DNA of 42,425 bases. Source: Lachnospiraceae bacterium (GTDB lineage: Bacteria; Bacillota; Clostridia; Lachnospirales; Lachnospiraceae). Position numbers and translations under genes: made by a program. The stretch spans positions 1-42,425 of the forward strand of contig JAAVAE010000019.1 of NCBI GenBank assembly GCA_014804245.1, given 5' to 3'. The notes beneath the pieces are model-generated. The model did not search any database. It was given only the letters and a program-made list of their open reading frames with translations, and was not told where the DNA came from. Shown in pieces: positions 8,441 to 16,511 of this stretch. Each line of letters begins with the position of its first letter. Position 1 is the first letter of the stretch.

Positions 8441-9700
8441 ATGAGTTACTTTATGGGGGCAATGAAATGGTACGCGGCACTGCCGGCAACGGTTATGATT
8501 ATGATTGGTATTTTTTTGATTGGTTTGCTTCTTGCCAGATTGAAACCAATGGCTTCATTGAAGTCATCAATTTATGTGGCAGCAGGTATGATTGGTCTTA
8601 ACACGATGGTCGGTATGTTTGGCGGGGCAGTGATACCGGTATTGACGCAGGTGGTGAATTCTACGGGACTTAAATTGGATGTCATCGATTTGGGAGTCGG
8701 TTCCGTGCAGTCGTATGTTACTTTTCCGTTAAGCTTTTATGCACTTTTGCTGCCGATAGGACTTTTTGTCAATGTGGTAATGATTGCGCTGAAGCTTACG
8801 AACACGTTTGATGTGGATATTTTCAACTATTTTGTTATGTCCTTGACATCAGCATTTATTTATGGAACAACCGGAAATATTCCGGTAGCTATCATCGGCT
8901 TTGTAATTACAGAAATTGTGATTTTGAAGTTTGCAGATTTTACAGCTCCGGCTATTCAGGAGGCATATGGTTTGGACGGAGTATCGATTCCACATGGTAA
9001 TGCAGTGGTATTTGCACCAGTGGGCATTTTAGTAAATTGGGTAATCGAGAAGATTCCTGCTTTACGCAAAATTGACTGGAGTCCGGAAAAGATTGAAGAA
9101 AAATTCGGCGGTCTGGTACAGCCTTCTACAATTGGTTTTGTGATGGGAATTGTACTTGGAATCATAGCGAGAGAATCCTTTGGTTCCTGTGTACAACTTG
9201 GGGCTACAGTTGCAGCGTTTATGATTCTTTTCCCGAAGATTCTCGGAACTCTGATTGAAGGAATTCAGCCAGTAGCGGATGGTATGAGAGAGACTACTGA
9301 GAAACTTCTTCATCGACAGTTATATATAGGACTGGATGCGGCGGTTTTAGTTGGAATGCCCGATGTTATGTCTACAGGTATCCTGCTTGTTCCGGTTGTG
9401 ATTGTTCTTGCACTTATTCTTCCGGGAAATCGTGTTCTTCCTCTGGCAGATCTGGCAATTGCATGTCCGTTCTTGATTGCTTGTTGCATGCCTTATTGTA
9501 AGAAAAATATTTTCCGTGGATTCATTACGGGCATTATCGTGTTTACCATTGCTTTATATGTGTGTACGGCAACGGCGGATATGTATACGGCGGCAGCAGC
9601 GGCGAATGGACTTCCGTTTGAATCTACCGCTACTTCATTAGGCGGTTCCTCGACATGGGTGAGCTGGCTGATTGCTAAAATACTTCTTATATTCTCATAG
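8441..9700 (+). CDS. gatC: PTS galactitol-family transporter subunit IIC
   Basis: Membrane channel of a phosphotransferase system; it would import a polyol-like substrate while IIB phosphorylates it. The 419-residue protein is almost wholly hydrophobic with roughly ten or more membrane spans. It shows landmarks of the EIIC-GAT family: GMIGLNTMVGMFGG near the N-terminus, VSIPHGNAVVFAPVG in the middle and an RQLYIGLDAAVLVGMPDVM loop. Start is set by AAGGAGG 7 nt upstream. It heads a compact operon with IIB, tryptophan-synthase-like proteins, IIA, regulator, HPr and a phosphatase. Substrate is unlikely to be simple galactitol because no tagatose aldolase or polyol dehydrogenase is present. Confidence 0.92.
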   Translation: MSYFMGAMKWYAALPATVMIMIGIFLIGLLLARLKPMASLKSSIYVAAGMIGLNTMVGMFGGAVIPVLTQVVNSTGLKLDVIDLGVGSVQSYVTFPLSFYALLLPIGLFVNVVMIALKLTNTFDVDIFNYFVMSLTSAFIYGTTGNIPVAIIGFVITEIVILKFADFTAPAIQEAYGLDGVSIPHGNAVVFAPVGILVNWVIEKIPALRKIDWSPEKIEEKFGGLVQPSTIGFVMGIVLGIIARESFGSCVQLGATVAAFMILFPKILGTLIEGIQPVADGMRETTEKLLHRQLYIGLDAAVLVGMPDVMSTGILLVPVVIVLALILPGNRVLPLADLAIACPFLIACCMPYCKKNIFRGFITGIIVFTIALYVCTATADMYTAAAAANGLPFESTATSLGGSSTWVSWLIAKILLIFS

Positions 9701-9730
9701 TCGGATTTTGATAAAAGAAGGGAGAAATGG

Positions 9731-10021
9731 ATGATGGAACAGAAATATATTATTGTGGCTTGCGGTACAGGAGGTGTTACCTCCAAGAATATAGCAATGA
9801 AACTTGAAAAATATCTGAAGGCAAAAGGTGTAAACTGCAAATTTGATACATGCAAAGTAATTGAGGTGCGTTCAAAAGCGGAAACTTTAAAGCCGGATTT
9901 GATTGCTTCTTCAACAAAGCTTCCGGAACTGGAGGTACCGACAGTTTCTGCCACGGCACTGCTGACAGGTGTGGGAGCAGAAAAAGTGTATGAGCAGATT
10001 TATGATATTCTGATGAAATAA
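9731..10021 (+). CDS. gatB: PTS galactitol-family IIB component
   Basis: Cytosolic phosphocarrier of 96 residues that passes phosphate from IIA to the incoming sugar. The phosphocysteine is in the P-loop-like motif VACGTGGVTS (Cys11), and the rest matches the Rossmann-like IIB-lactose/galactitol fold (KPDLIASSTKLPEL, VPTVSATALLTGVG). GGGAG lies 6-7 nt before the first of two adjacent in-frame ATGs. It sits 30 nt after the IIC gene. Confidence 0.92.
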   Translation: MMEQKYIIVACGTGGVTSKNIAMKLEKYLKAKGVNCKFDTCKVIEVRSKAETLKPDLIASSTKLPELEVPTVSATALLTGVGAEKVYEQIYDILMK

Positions 10022-10046
10022 GGATAGAAGAGAGGAATGATTTACT

Positions 10047-11054
10047 GTGAACTACAATGAAAATGTATGGTATGGAGAATTTGGCGGCTGTTTTATTTCA
10101 GATGCATTTACTTTGGCCTGTGACCGTTATTATGAAGAATTCAAAGAAGCAGTTGCTGATTCTGGGTTTCAGGAAGAATATCGCGCACTGAAAGAAAAAT
10201 ATCGGAAAGATGGTATACGTTTTGAAAGGGATAAAGAAAACGGTACGATTATATGCTACACGGCTGAAAACTATGGATCGATTTTGGGAACCGCGTTGCT
10301 TGGAAAGCGTCTGGGCAGACGGGCAGTGTGCGGTGTACGTTATGCAGACGAGGCATTGGTGTGTGCCCGCGTATGTGCAGAGTTAGGGGTAGAATTACAG
10401 CTGTTTCTTTCACGTGAACTTGGCGGGCTGAAAACATTGACTGACGAACTGACCAGGCTTGGCGCCAGATACGATACAAAAATGTGCAGAGAATTGTTTA
10501 ATTTGCCGGAGATGTACGCTTTTCAGGCATGGGTTTCTGCGCCGGATGAGAAACATCTAATTAATTGCAGAAGTAATGTAGGTGCGTTCCCTCAGACAAA
10601 TATTGCGGCAGCATTTGCAGCCGATTATTGTGAAGGCTTAATAGAAGCGGCGGAACAAAAATTCGGAGAAGTACACCGTGTAGTGCTGCCCGTGGTCAGT
10701 GGTACGGCAGCGCTGGCTGTGATTACTTCTGCTAAAGAGGCAAAGGAATTCGTATGCGTGGAGTGTGATACAGAGCCGGATTTGACAGAAGAGTTAGACA
10801 GTTATTGCGGATCTTTTACCAAGGTTATGAGGAATCGGTATACGGATCGTGTGCTGGCAGCAGAGCTGGTTAATCTTATGGAACAGGGGAAGGTGATTCG
10901 AACCAGAACTACATCAAAAGAAATAACTGGAATTCAGATTTCGGAACCTGTATCTCTGCAAAGTCTTGCTGCTTTGCAATATTGCAGTCAGCATCCAGCG
11001 GATGGAAATACACTTGTGATGGTACGTCAGATCCGATGGGGAGGTGCCGTTTGA
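10047..11054 (+). CDS. TrpB-like protein lacking the PLP lysine
   Basis: Homologue of tryptophan synthase beta with a very TrpB-like N-terminus (VWYGEFGGCFISDAF, cf. YFGEFGGMYVPQILM). From memory alignment to E. coli TrpB, ENYGSILGTALLGKRLG corresponds to HKTNQVLGQALLAKRMG, placing Asn75 where TrpB has the PLP Schiff-base Lys87, and Val97 at catalytic Glu109. The PLP phosphate loop GGGSN is replaced by VSGTA (about 218-222) and the C-terminal SGRGDKD by IRWGGAV. At 335 residues it is shorter than TrpB (about 397). It is therefore probably a non-PLP partner or a repurposed enzyme, not a serine beta-replacement enzyme. GTG start after GAGAGG. Overlaps the next TrpA-like gene as TGATG. Confidence 0.78.
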   Translation: MNYNENVWYGEFGGCFISDAFTLACDRYYEEFKEAVADSGFQEEYRALKEKYRKDGIRFERDKENGTIICYTAENYGSILGTALLGKRLGRRAVCGVRYADEALVCARVCAELGVELQLFLSRELGGLKTLTDELTRLGARYDTKMCRELFNLPEMYAFQAWVSAPDEKHLINCRSNVGAFPQTNIAAAFAADYCEGLIEAAEQKFGEVHRVVLPVVSGTAALAVITSAKEAKEFVCVECDTEPDLTEELDSYCGSFTKVMRNRYTDRVLAAELVNLMEQGKVIRTRTTSKEITGIQISEPVSLQSLAALQYCSQHPADGNTLVMVRQIRWGGAV

Positions 11055-11929
11055 TGAAAAAAAACAGAATCAATGAAACCATTGAACGTGCGCAGAAAGA
11101 AGGAAGAGTGGCTTTCATTGGATTGGTGCCGATTAATCCGGAGTCTGTGGAAAAGAGTCGTGAAACAGCAGATATGATGATTGCGTCTGGAGTGGATATT
11201 GTTATGATACATATTCCCAACTGGATGCCATGGATGGAGGGAGAAGTATTACAGATGGCAGCGCGTGCACCCCGAAACGCGGGTGTTACGCGGGAACAGA
11301 TCTTTGCTTTTATAAAGGAGCTTAGGGAAGCATATCCGGATGTGCCGTTGATTGACATGACACTTTATGATACAGCTGCAACTATGGGGCAGGACAAATT
11401 TCTGATGCTTTCTGAGAAAGCTGATGTGGATGGATTTGACCTTCCGAATTATCCGCTGTTTAGTACGGATGATAAGTTTGGGCTTTATAAATATTGCGTG
11501 GAGAATAACCGTCATCTGATACTGGCTATTTCTTATGAGATTGCTACGGCGAAGGAAGGTACAAGAGAATATCAGATGTTGTGCAAAATGGCTGAGTGCG
11601 GAAGAGGGTTTGTCTTTGTCATGAATGCTCCCGGCGGAAAATCGGGCTCTGAGGAAAAGTTGACAGACGAACAGTTGACAGCAGCAGTAACCAGAGTGAA
11701 AAAGGTGATGGAGGAAAAAGGAAATTCGGATTGTACGGTTTCCATTGTATGCGGAATTTCTGGTCGTGAAGATATTGATAAAGTGAAAAAATCAGGAGCA
11801 GCTTCCTTCATGATAGGCAGTGCCTATGTCAAATATCTGCAGGAAGGACGTCCGATAGAGGAAGTAAGCGCTTATCTGAAGGACATTCGGAGAATGTGTT
11901 CCTATGAGGAAGGCGGGGGAAATAAATGA
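11054..11929 (+). CDS. TrpA-like TIM-barrel protein 1 (divergent active site)
   Basis: A 291-residue tryptophan synthase alpha-like barrel. The N-terminal VAFIGLVPINPESVEKSRETADMM and the C-terminal CGISGREDIDKVKKSGAASFMIGSAYV match TrpA strand 1 and the phosphate-binding end. The catalytic Glu49 position is Met51 and Asp60 is Glu62, in the segment IPNWMPWMEGE. It has an extra motif ATAKEGTREY after strand 6 that is shared with the next gene but not with classical TrpA. ATG overlaps the TrpB-like stop, with GGGGAGG 8 nt upstream; longer upstream frames overlap that gene. Reaction unknown; a lyase/aldolase or a structural role are both possible. Confidence 0.8.
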   Translation: MKKNRINETIERAQKEGRVAFIGLVPINPESVEKSRETADMMIASGVDIVMIHIPNWMPWMEGEVLQMAARAPRNAGVTREQIFAFIKELREAYPDVPLIDMTLYDTAATMGQDKFLMLSEKADVDGFDLPNYPLFSTDDKFGLYKYCVENNRHLILAISYEIATAKEGTREYQMLCKMAECGRGFVFVMNAPGGKSGSEEKLTDEQLTAAVTRVKKVMEEKGNSDCTVSIVCGISGREDIDKVKKSGAASFMIGSAYVKYLQEGRPIEEVSAYLKDIRRMCSYEEGGGNK

Positions 11930-12768
11930 ATGTAGTGGAAGAAAAACTTCTTGCTTATGAAGCAGAAAAAAAGGGTGGCATTATTGTGGAAATTCCGCTG
12001 CTTCCGCCCATTCCGGAAACTCAGTTTGAGATGGCAGATTTACTGGTTAAAGCTGGAATAGATATTATCCAGATTCCAATTCCGGTTCGATTTCCATGGA
12101 TGTACGGCACAAGGATATTGACGATCCAGCAGATGGCAGCCCATAACGGAGTCTGGTACGAACAGTCTTTTCAAGTGTTGAAAGAACTTGTGAAGCGATA
12201 TCCGGATACGGAGTTCATGCCGGTCGGATTTTATGGAGGGCTTCAGCGCATGGGGCAGAGCCGGTATGTACAGTCTCTGGCAGAGTTAGGAGTTCATGTG
12301 GCGGATGTGCCGGATTATCCGTTGGTACATGATAATGACCCGCGCGGTCTGGTTCGTGAACTGAATGAACATGGAATCGATTATGTAACGATTATCAGTA
12401 TGGATATGGCAATGGCAAAGGAGGGAACCTCCGGATATGAACATTTAAAAAAGGTAGTTTCCATGTCCCATGGTTTTTGCTTCCTGCTCGCGGCAGCAGG
12501 GGGAAAAACAGGCGAACAAAGCAGGATGGACTATGAAGGACTGGCAGCAGCAAAAAAAAGGATACTCTGCATGCAGGAAAAGGTAAACAGGAGATGTCCG
12601 ATTGTGGCTGTATGCGGTATCTCTACACCGGAACAGGTGCGTATTCTGGTGAAGGAAGCTGGATTGCATGTCATGTTTGGAAGTGCATTGTTCACACGAA
12701 TGATGAAGGGTGAAAGCAAAGAAGAAATCTATCAGTTTTTAGTGGAAATGAAAAAAGCGGCAATCTGA
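11926..12768 (+). CDS. TrpA-like TIM-barrel protein 2 (divergent active site)
   Basis: A 280-residue TrpA-like barrel, closest in this window to TrpA-like protein 1. Shared signatures are FPWMYG (cf. MPWMEG), DVPDYPL, MAMAKEGTSGY and AAGGKTGEQS. The TrpA catalytic Glu49 is Gln49 and Asp60 is Tyr60, at canonical numbering. The C-terminal phosphate-binding end VCGISTPEQVRILVKEAG ... FGSALF is well kept, so binding of a phosphorylated ligand is likely. Start ATG overlaps the previous stop as ATGA, so the two are translationally coupled. Function unknown. Confidence 0.8.
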   Translation: MNVVEEKLLAYEAEKKGGIIVEIPLLPPIPETQFEMADLLVKAGIDIIQIPIPVRFPWMYGTRILTIQQMAAHNGVWYEQSFQVLKELVKRYPDTEFMPVGFYGGLQRMGQSRYVQSLAELGVHVADVPDYPLVHDNDPRGLVRELNEHGIDYVTIISMDMAMAKEGTSGYEHLKKVVSMSHGFCFLLAAAGGKTGEQSRMDYEGLAAAKKRILCMQEKVNRRCPIVAVCGISTPEQVRILVKEAGLHVMFGSALFTRMMKGESKEEIYQFLVEMKKAAI

Positions 12769-12782
12769 CGAGGAGAACATAT

Positions 12783-13250
12783 ATGGGTGAAAAAATCGAA
12801 ATTTGTGAGAAATGTATTGATCTTCATATAACGGAAAATGACTGCAAAAGTGTACTGAATTATTTGACCGGTCTGATGGTAAGACAGGGATATGTAGATG
12901 AAATCTATGCAGAAAAAATTTATGAGAGAGAGCAGAAATACCCGACAGGACTGCAGTTTGAAAACATTGCGATTGCATTGCCGCATGGTGATTCGGATTA
13001 TGTAAAAGAATCGGGCATTGCCGTTGGAAAATGTAATCCAAAACCAGTGTTCCGCAGCATGGAAGATGCGGAAACAGAAATTTCAGTTGATTTAGTGGTA
13101 CTTCTGGCAGTGAAAAATCCGGAAACTCATCTGACAGTACTTAATAATCTGATGGAGATGTTTAGTGAACAGGAAAAGTGCGAAAAAATCTTATCAGCGG
13201 ATGAGAAAGAGATTTGCAAAATATTCGGAGAATCATTGTATTTAGAGTAA
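12783..13250 (+). CDS. gatA: PTS IIA component (mannitol/fructose/galactitol type)
   Basis: Cytosolic 155-residue EIIA-2 domain that takes phosphate from HPr and gives it to IIB. The phosphorylated histidine is in IALPHGDSDYV (His68), followed by the usual IAVGKCNPKPVFR and VVLLAVKNPETHLTVLNNLMEMF segments. AGGAG lies upstream of the ATG. Its position between two TrpA-like genes ties those proteins to the transporter. Confidence 0.9.
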   Translation: MGEKIEICEKCIDLHITENDCKSVLNYLTGLMVRQGYVDEIYAEKIYEREQKYPTGLQFENIAIALPHGDSDYVKESGIAVGKCNPKPVFRSMEDAETEISVDLVVLLAVKNPETHLTVLNNLMEMFSEQEKCEKILSADEKEICKIFGESLYLE

Positions 13251-13267
13251 TGTAGGAGGAATAGTCT

Positions 13268-14044
13268 ATGAACAGAATGGAAAAAATATTTGAGGAAATG
13301 TGTCGGCGGGGAGAAAAGATTCTGGTATGTTATTTTCCGCTTTGTGATACGCTTTTGGAGGATCAGGTGGAATGGGCGGGACATTACTTTGAAAATGGGA
13401 CAACTGTTCTGGAAATGGGACTGCCATATGAAAATCCGTGTCTGGACGGAAAGACAGTTCAGGAGTCCATGCAGCGCGCTCTTTCAAATTATACAGTAGA
13501 TGATGCGTTTGAAGTGATTAAATCGCTGCGGAAGGCTTATCCCGATAATATCCTGCAGATAATGACTTATTTTGAGATTATTGATAAAATGGGGATTTCG
13601 GAATTTGCCAGAAAATGTGCGGAAAGCGATGTGGATGCAGTACTTTCTCCCAATATACCGGAAGATAAGATTGGAGAGTTGGATCAGGCACTGAATTCAA
13701 AAAATATATTTAATCTTCGGTTTTCTCCATATCATTTGAATGAAGCTGCCGAAAAAGATTTGGTTGAAAATGCGAAAGGATACATATTTCAACAGGCAGT
13801 AGACGGTGCCACCGGAATGCAGAAAACAGTTTCTCCGCAAGTCGGAAAAAATGCCAGACGGTTGAAAGAATTGGGCATTCAGACGCCTGTACTGGGCGGC
13901 TTTGGTATTTCGGACGGCGGGCAGGCGAAAGAGGTGTGCAGTATGGGTACAGACGGTGTCATTGTCGGAAGTGCAGTGATTAGCGCAATACAGAATGGAA
14001 ATGGAAAGGAATTTATAAAGAGTCTTCGAGAGGCGTTAGTATGA
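13268..14044 (+). CDS. TrpA-like lyase with intact Glu49/Asp60
   Basis: A 258-residue homologue of tryptophan synthase alpha, the subunit that splits indole-3-glycerol phosphate into indole and glyceraldehyde 3-phosphate. VLEMGLPYENPCLDGKTVQ aligns with TrpA LELGIPFSDPLADGPTIQ, placing Glu49 and Asp60 at the same residue numbers as in the enterobacterial enzyme. GATGM, GGFGISDGGQA and VIVGSAVISAI match the loop and phosphate-binding motifs. TrpA Tyr175 appears as Phe. It is the best candidate for an active retro-aldol enzyme acting on the PTS-delivered phosphate ester. TAGGAGG precedes the ATG. Overlaps the regulator gene as ATGA. No other trp genes are near, so anthranilate-route tryptophan synthesis is unlikely to be its main job. 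Confidence 0.85.
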   Translation: MNRMEKIFEEMCRRGEKILVCYFPLCDTLLEDQVEWAGHYFENGTTVLEMGLPYENPCLDGKTVQESMQRALSNYTVDDAFEVIKSLRKAYPDNILQIMTYFEIIDKMGISEFARKCAESDVDAVLSPNIPEDKIGELDQALNSKNIFNLRFSPYHLNEAAEKDLVENAKGYIFQQAVDGATGMQKTVSPQVGKNARRLKELGIQTPVLGGFGISDGGQAKEVCSMGTDGVIVGSAVISAIQNGNGKEFIKSLREALV

Positions 14045-16212
14045 TAACCGTTACAAACCGCTGTGTTCTTCTTTTGAAGGAAATATGTAAGAATATAGGG
14101 CCGACTTCCGCTTGTCAGCTTGCACAGAAACTTGATGTCAGTGAGCGGACGGTGCGGTATGACTTGGTATTGTTGAACGACTGGCTTAAAGAAAATGACA
14201 TAAAACTGGAAAAAATTCCCTCAAAAGGCATCTTTTTTGACAAGGTAAACCGAGAAAAAGCTGACAGGTTATTGCAGGAACTGAACGATAATAACTCTGT
14301 GGAAAACCGCTTTCTGAGTTCAGATGAAAGAGTTTGTATGATTATTATCGACATATTGGAAAAGAGAAGCGATTATTCCTTTGATGAGGCCCCGGAACGT
14401 TTCGGAGTCAGCCGTGCTACATTTATCAGAGATCTTGAAAAGGTCAGCAAATGGTTTGAATCTCAGGGAGTCCATCTGATGCGTAAACAGAGGAGAGGAG
14501 TGCGGATTGATGTGGATGAAACGGTGTATCGCCGTCTGATCATCAATTTTGTGAGGGAGAATTCCAGCCAAACGACTTTTATGAAATATATAATGAAACA
14601 CAGTCTTAATGATGACAATCCAGTTACAAAACCAGGCGCATATGCTTATATTAACCGTATCTTTTGTATGGTCAATATCAACCAGGTATTCAGAGAGATT
14701 GAGAGGTACTTGAAGAAGAATGATATCGTAATGAATGATGATGAATATATTTGGTTGATTTTTTATCTGACCATTATGGTAGTACGGATAAAAGACGGGT
14801 ATATGATTGATGGAATACCTGATGAATACCGGAAGCTGACCGAAGATTGTGACAGATCGGAAATAAAAAGGGGACTTAAGAATTGTTTCCCGGACATGAT
14901 GACAGATGAAGAACTGGAAAGGGAAGCAATCTGTCTTGCGGCATACATTTACTCGTCTGTAAAAAACAGAAAAGATCCGAGTCTGTCTGACAACAGCGAA
15001 ACGGCACGGCAAATCAGTCTGTTTTTACAGGAGGAAATCAACCGTCGTTTCGGGGTTGATTTGTCAAGAGAAAAGGAGCTGTTTAGTGCCCTAAAGATAC
15101 ATCTTCAGGCAGCAATTATACGTACCCGGCTGGGAATGCCGGTACACAATGAAATGTTGGATGAAATCCGCAAGAAATTTCTGGATATTTTCAGTGTATG
15201 TTCCGAGATCGCCGAAGAGATTGGCAAACGGTTTGGAGTTTTGTTTAACGAAGAGGAAGTCGGTTTTATAACTTTGTATATTGCATTGGGGCTCAGACGG
15301 AAGGAAGAAAATACAGAAGAACCTGAAAAGGTACAAGCGGTCTTGATCTGTGGGTACGGTGTCGGTACTGTTACATTTCTGACGGGATCCTTGAAGCAGC
15401 AGTTTCCGAGAATTACGATTGTAGACAAATTATCCGTATTTGATGTTTGCTTATATGACTTTACAAATGTTAGTTTAGTGTTTACTACGATTGATATACC
15501 GATACCGCTTCCCAAGCCGGTGATTAAAGTCAGTCCGATTCTGACGAAAATGGATATACGGCGTATTGATTCATTCTTACGGACGAGAGAACCGGGGGCA
15601 GACATGATTGCACAGGAATTTAAAATCAGTGAAATCATGAATGTTATCAGTAAATATTGTGACATTCATGACAGTAATGAACTGGCAGGCGAATTGCGGA
15701 AGCACATTTCGTCTCAGATTCCCGGTGTGACAGGATTGACAGAACTACCTGCGCTATATGACATTCTTCCTAAAAAATATATGCTGGCAGGAATCGAAGC
15801 GGACAATTGGGAAAGTGCTGTGCGAAAGGCAGCCGAGCCGATGATTGCAGACAGATGCACAACAGAGGAATATGTACAGGAGATTATCAGGCTTAAAGAA
15901 CAGTATAATCAATATGCCGTAATTTCCAATGGTTTGTGTATGCCGCATGCAGAACCGAATATAAAAAATAAACTTGCCTGTTCACTTGCCACATTGAAGA
16001 AACCGGTGGAGATAGAGCAGGATGGAGAAATAATTAAAATATATGTGGTTATGGTACTTTCGCTTTCGGATACTATGTCACAGGCGAAAGCGTTGGATGA
16101 GGTATTCATACTTCTGGATGAATTCCCTGAATTACCGATAAAGCTGCAAGAGGCGGCAAGTACTGCAGAGATCAGCCGAATTTTAAAGAGTTACTATAAT
16201 AAATTATTTTAA
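14041..16212 (+). CDS. PRD-containing PTS-responsive transcription regulator (BglG/MtlR/LicR-like)
   Basis: A 723-residue DNA-binding activator controlled by PTS phosphorylation. Order: HTH_11 at the N-terminus (SACQLAQKLDVSERTVRYDL), a second Mga-like HTH (about 95-140, FGVSRATFIRDL), two PRD domains (about 180-410), an EIIB-like domain with Cys437 in LICGYGVGT, and a C-terminal EIIA domain with His636 in CMPHAEP. PRD2 keeps one histidine (LKIHLQAAI), while the usual second one is Tyr (ITLYIALGLRR); PRD1 reads FYLTIMVVRI without a histidine. It probably regulates its own operon in response to substrate transport. Translationally coupled to the upstream gene. Confidence 0.9.
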   Translation: MITVTNRCVLLLKEICKNIGPTSACQLAQKLDVSERTVRYDLVLLNDWLKENDIKLEKIPSKGIFFDKVNREKADRLLQELNDNNSVENRFLSSDERVCMIIIDILEKRSDYSFDEAPERFGVSRATFIRDLEKVSKWFESQGVHLMRKQRRGVRIDVDETVYRRLIINFVRENSSQTTFMKYIMKHSLNDDNPVTKPGAYAYINRIFCMVNINQVFREIERYLKKNDIVMNDDEYIWLIFYLTIMVVRIKDGYMIDGIPDEYRKLTEDCDRSEIKRGLKNCFPDMMTDEELEREAICLAAYIYSSVKNRKDPSLSDNSETARQISLFLQEEINRRFGVDLSREKELFSALKIHLQAAIIRTRLGMPVHNEMLDEIRKKFLDIFSVCSEIAEEIGKRFGVLFNEEEVGFITLYIALGLRRKEENTEEPEKVQAVLICGYGVGTVTFLTGSLKQQFPRITIVDKLSVFDVCLYDFTNVSLVFTTIDIPIPLPKPVIKVSPILTKMDIRRIDSFLRTREPGADMIAQEFKISEIMNVISKYCDIHDSNELAGELRKHISSQIPGVTGLTELPALYDILPKKYMLAGIEADNWESAVRKAAEPMIADRCTTEEYVQEIIRLKEQYNQYAVISNGLCMPHAEPNIKNKLACSLATLKKPVEIEQDGEIIKIYVVMVLSLSDTMSQAKALDEVFILLDEFPELPIKLQEAASTAEISRILKSYYNKLF

Positions 16213-16234
16213 TATGATTCGTGGAGGTGAAAAA

Positions 16235-16495
16235 GTGATTACTGGTGAATTTAAAATTAAGAATCCGACAGGGCTGCACGCTCGTCCGGCTTCTCAGCTT
16301 TGTAAGCTGGCGAGAGAGTTTCAAAGTGAAATTGCAATTACATGCGGAGAAAAAAAGATTAATCCGTGCAGCATCATCAGTATTTTAAAAGGAGAACTTA
16401 CTCAGGGAAAAACCATACAGGTTACTGTGGATGGGGAAGATGAGCAGAATGCAATGGATGCATTGACAGAATTTCTATATAATCTGCAGGAATGA
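16235..16495 (+). CDS. HPr-family phosphocarrier protein, operon-dedicated
   Basis: An 86-residue HPr paralogue. With the GTG start, the phosphorylated residue falls at His15 (TGLHARPA) and the HPr-kinase serine at Ser46 (CSIIS), exactly the canonical numbering, which supports this start over the upstream ATG at 16214. GGAGGTG sits 6-8 nt before the GTG. It would relay phosphate from enzyme I to the IIA of this operon and perhaps to the regulator. A genome normally has one housekeeping ptsH, so a second copy here suggests a partly insulated phosphorelay. Confidence 0.88.
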   Translation: MITGEFKIKNPTGLHARPASQLCKLAREFQSEIAITCGEKKINPCSIISILKGELTQGKTIQVTVDGEDEQNAMDALTEFLYNLQE

Positions 16496-16511
16496 GATAG
16501 GGGTTAAGAGA

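Noticed and set aside
10047..14044. Reading the TrpA/TrpB-like genes as an ordinary tryptophan operon.
   Set aside because: Catalytic residues are lost in three of four proteins, no trpCDEFG genes are present, and PTS genes are interleaved.
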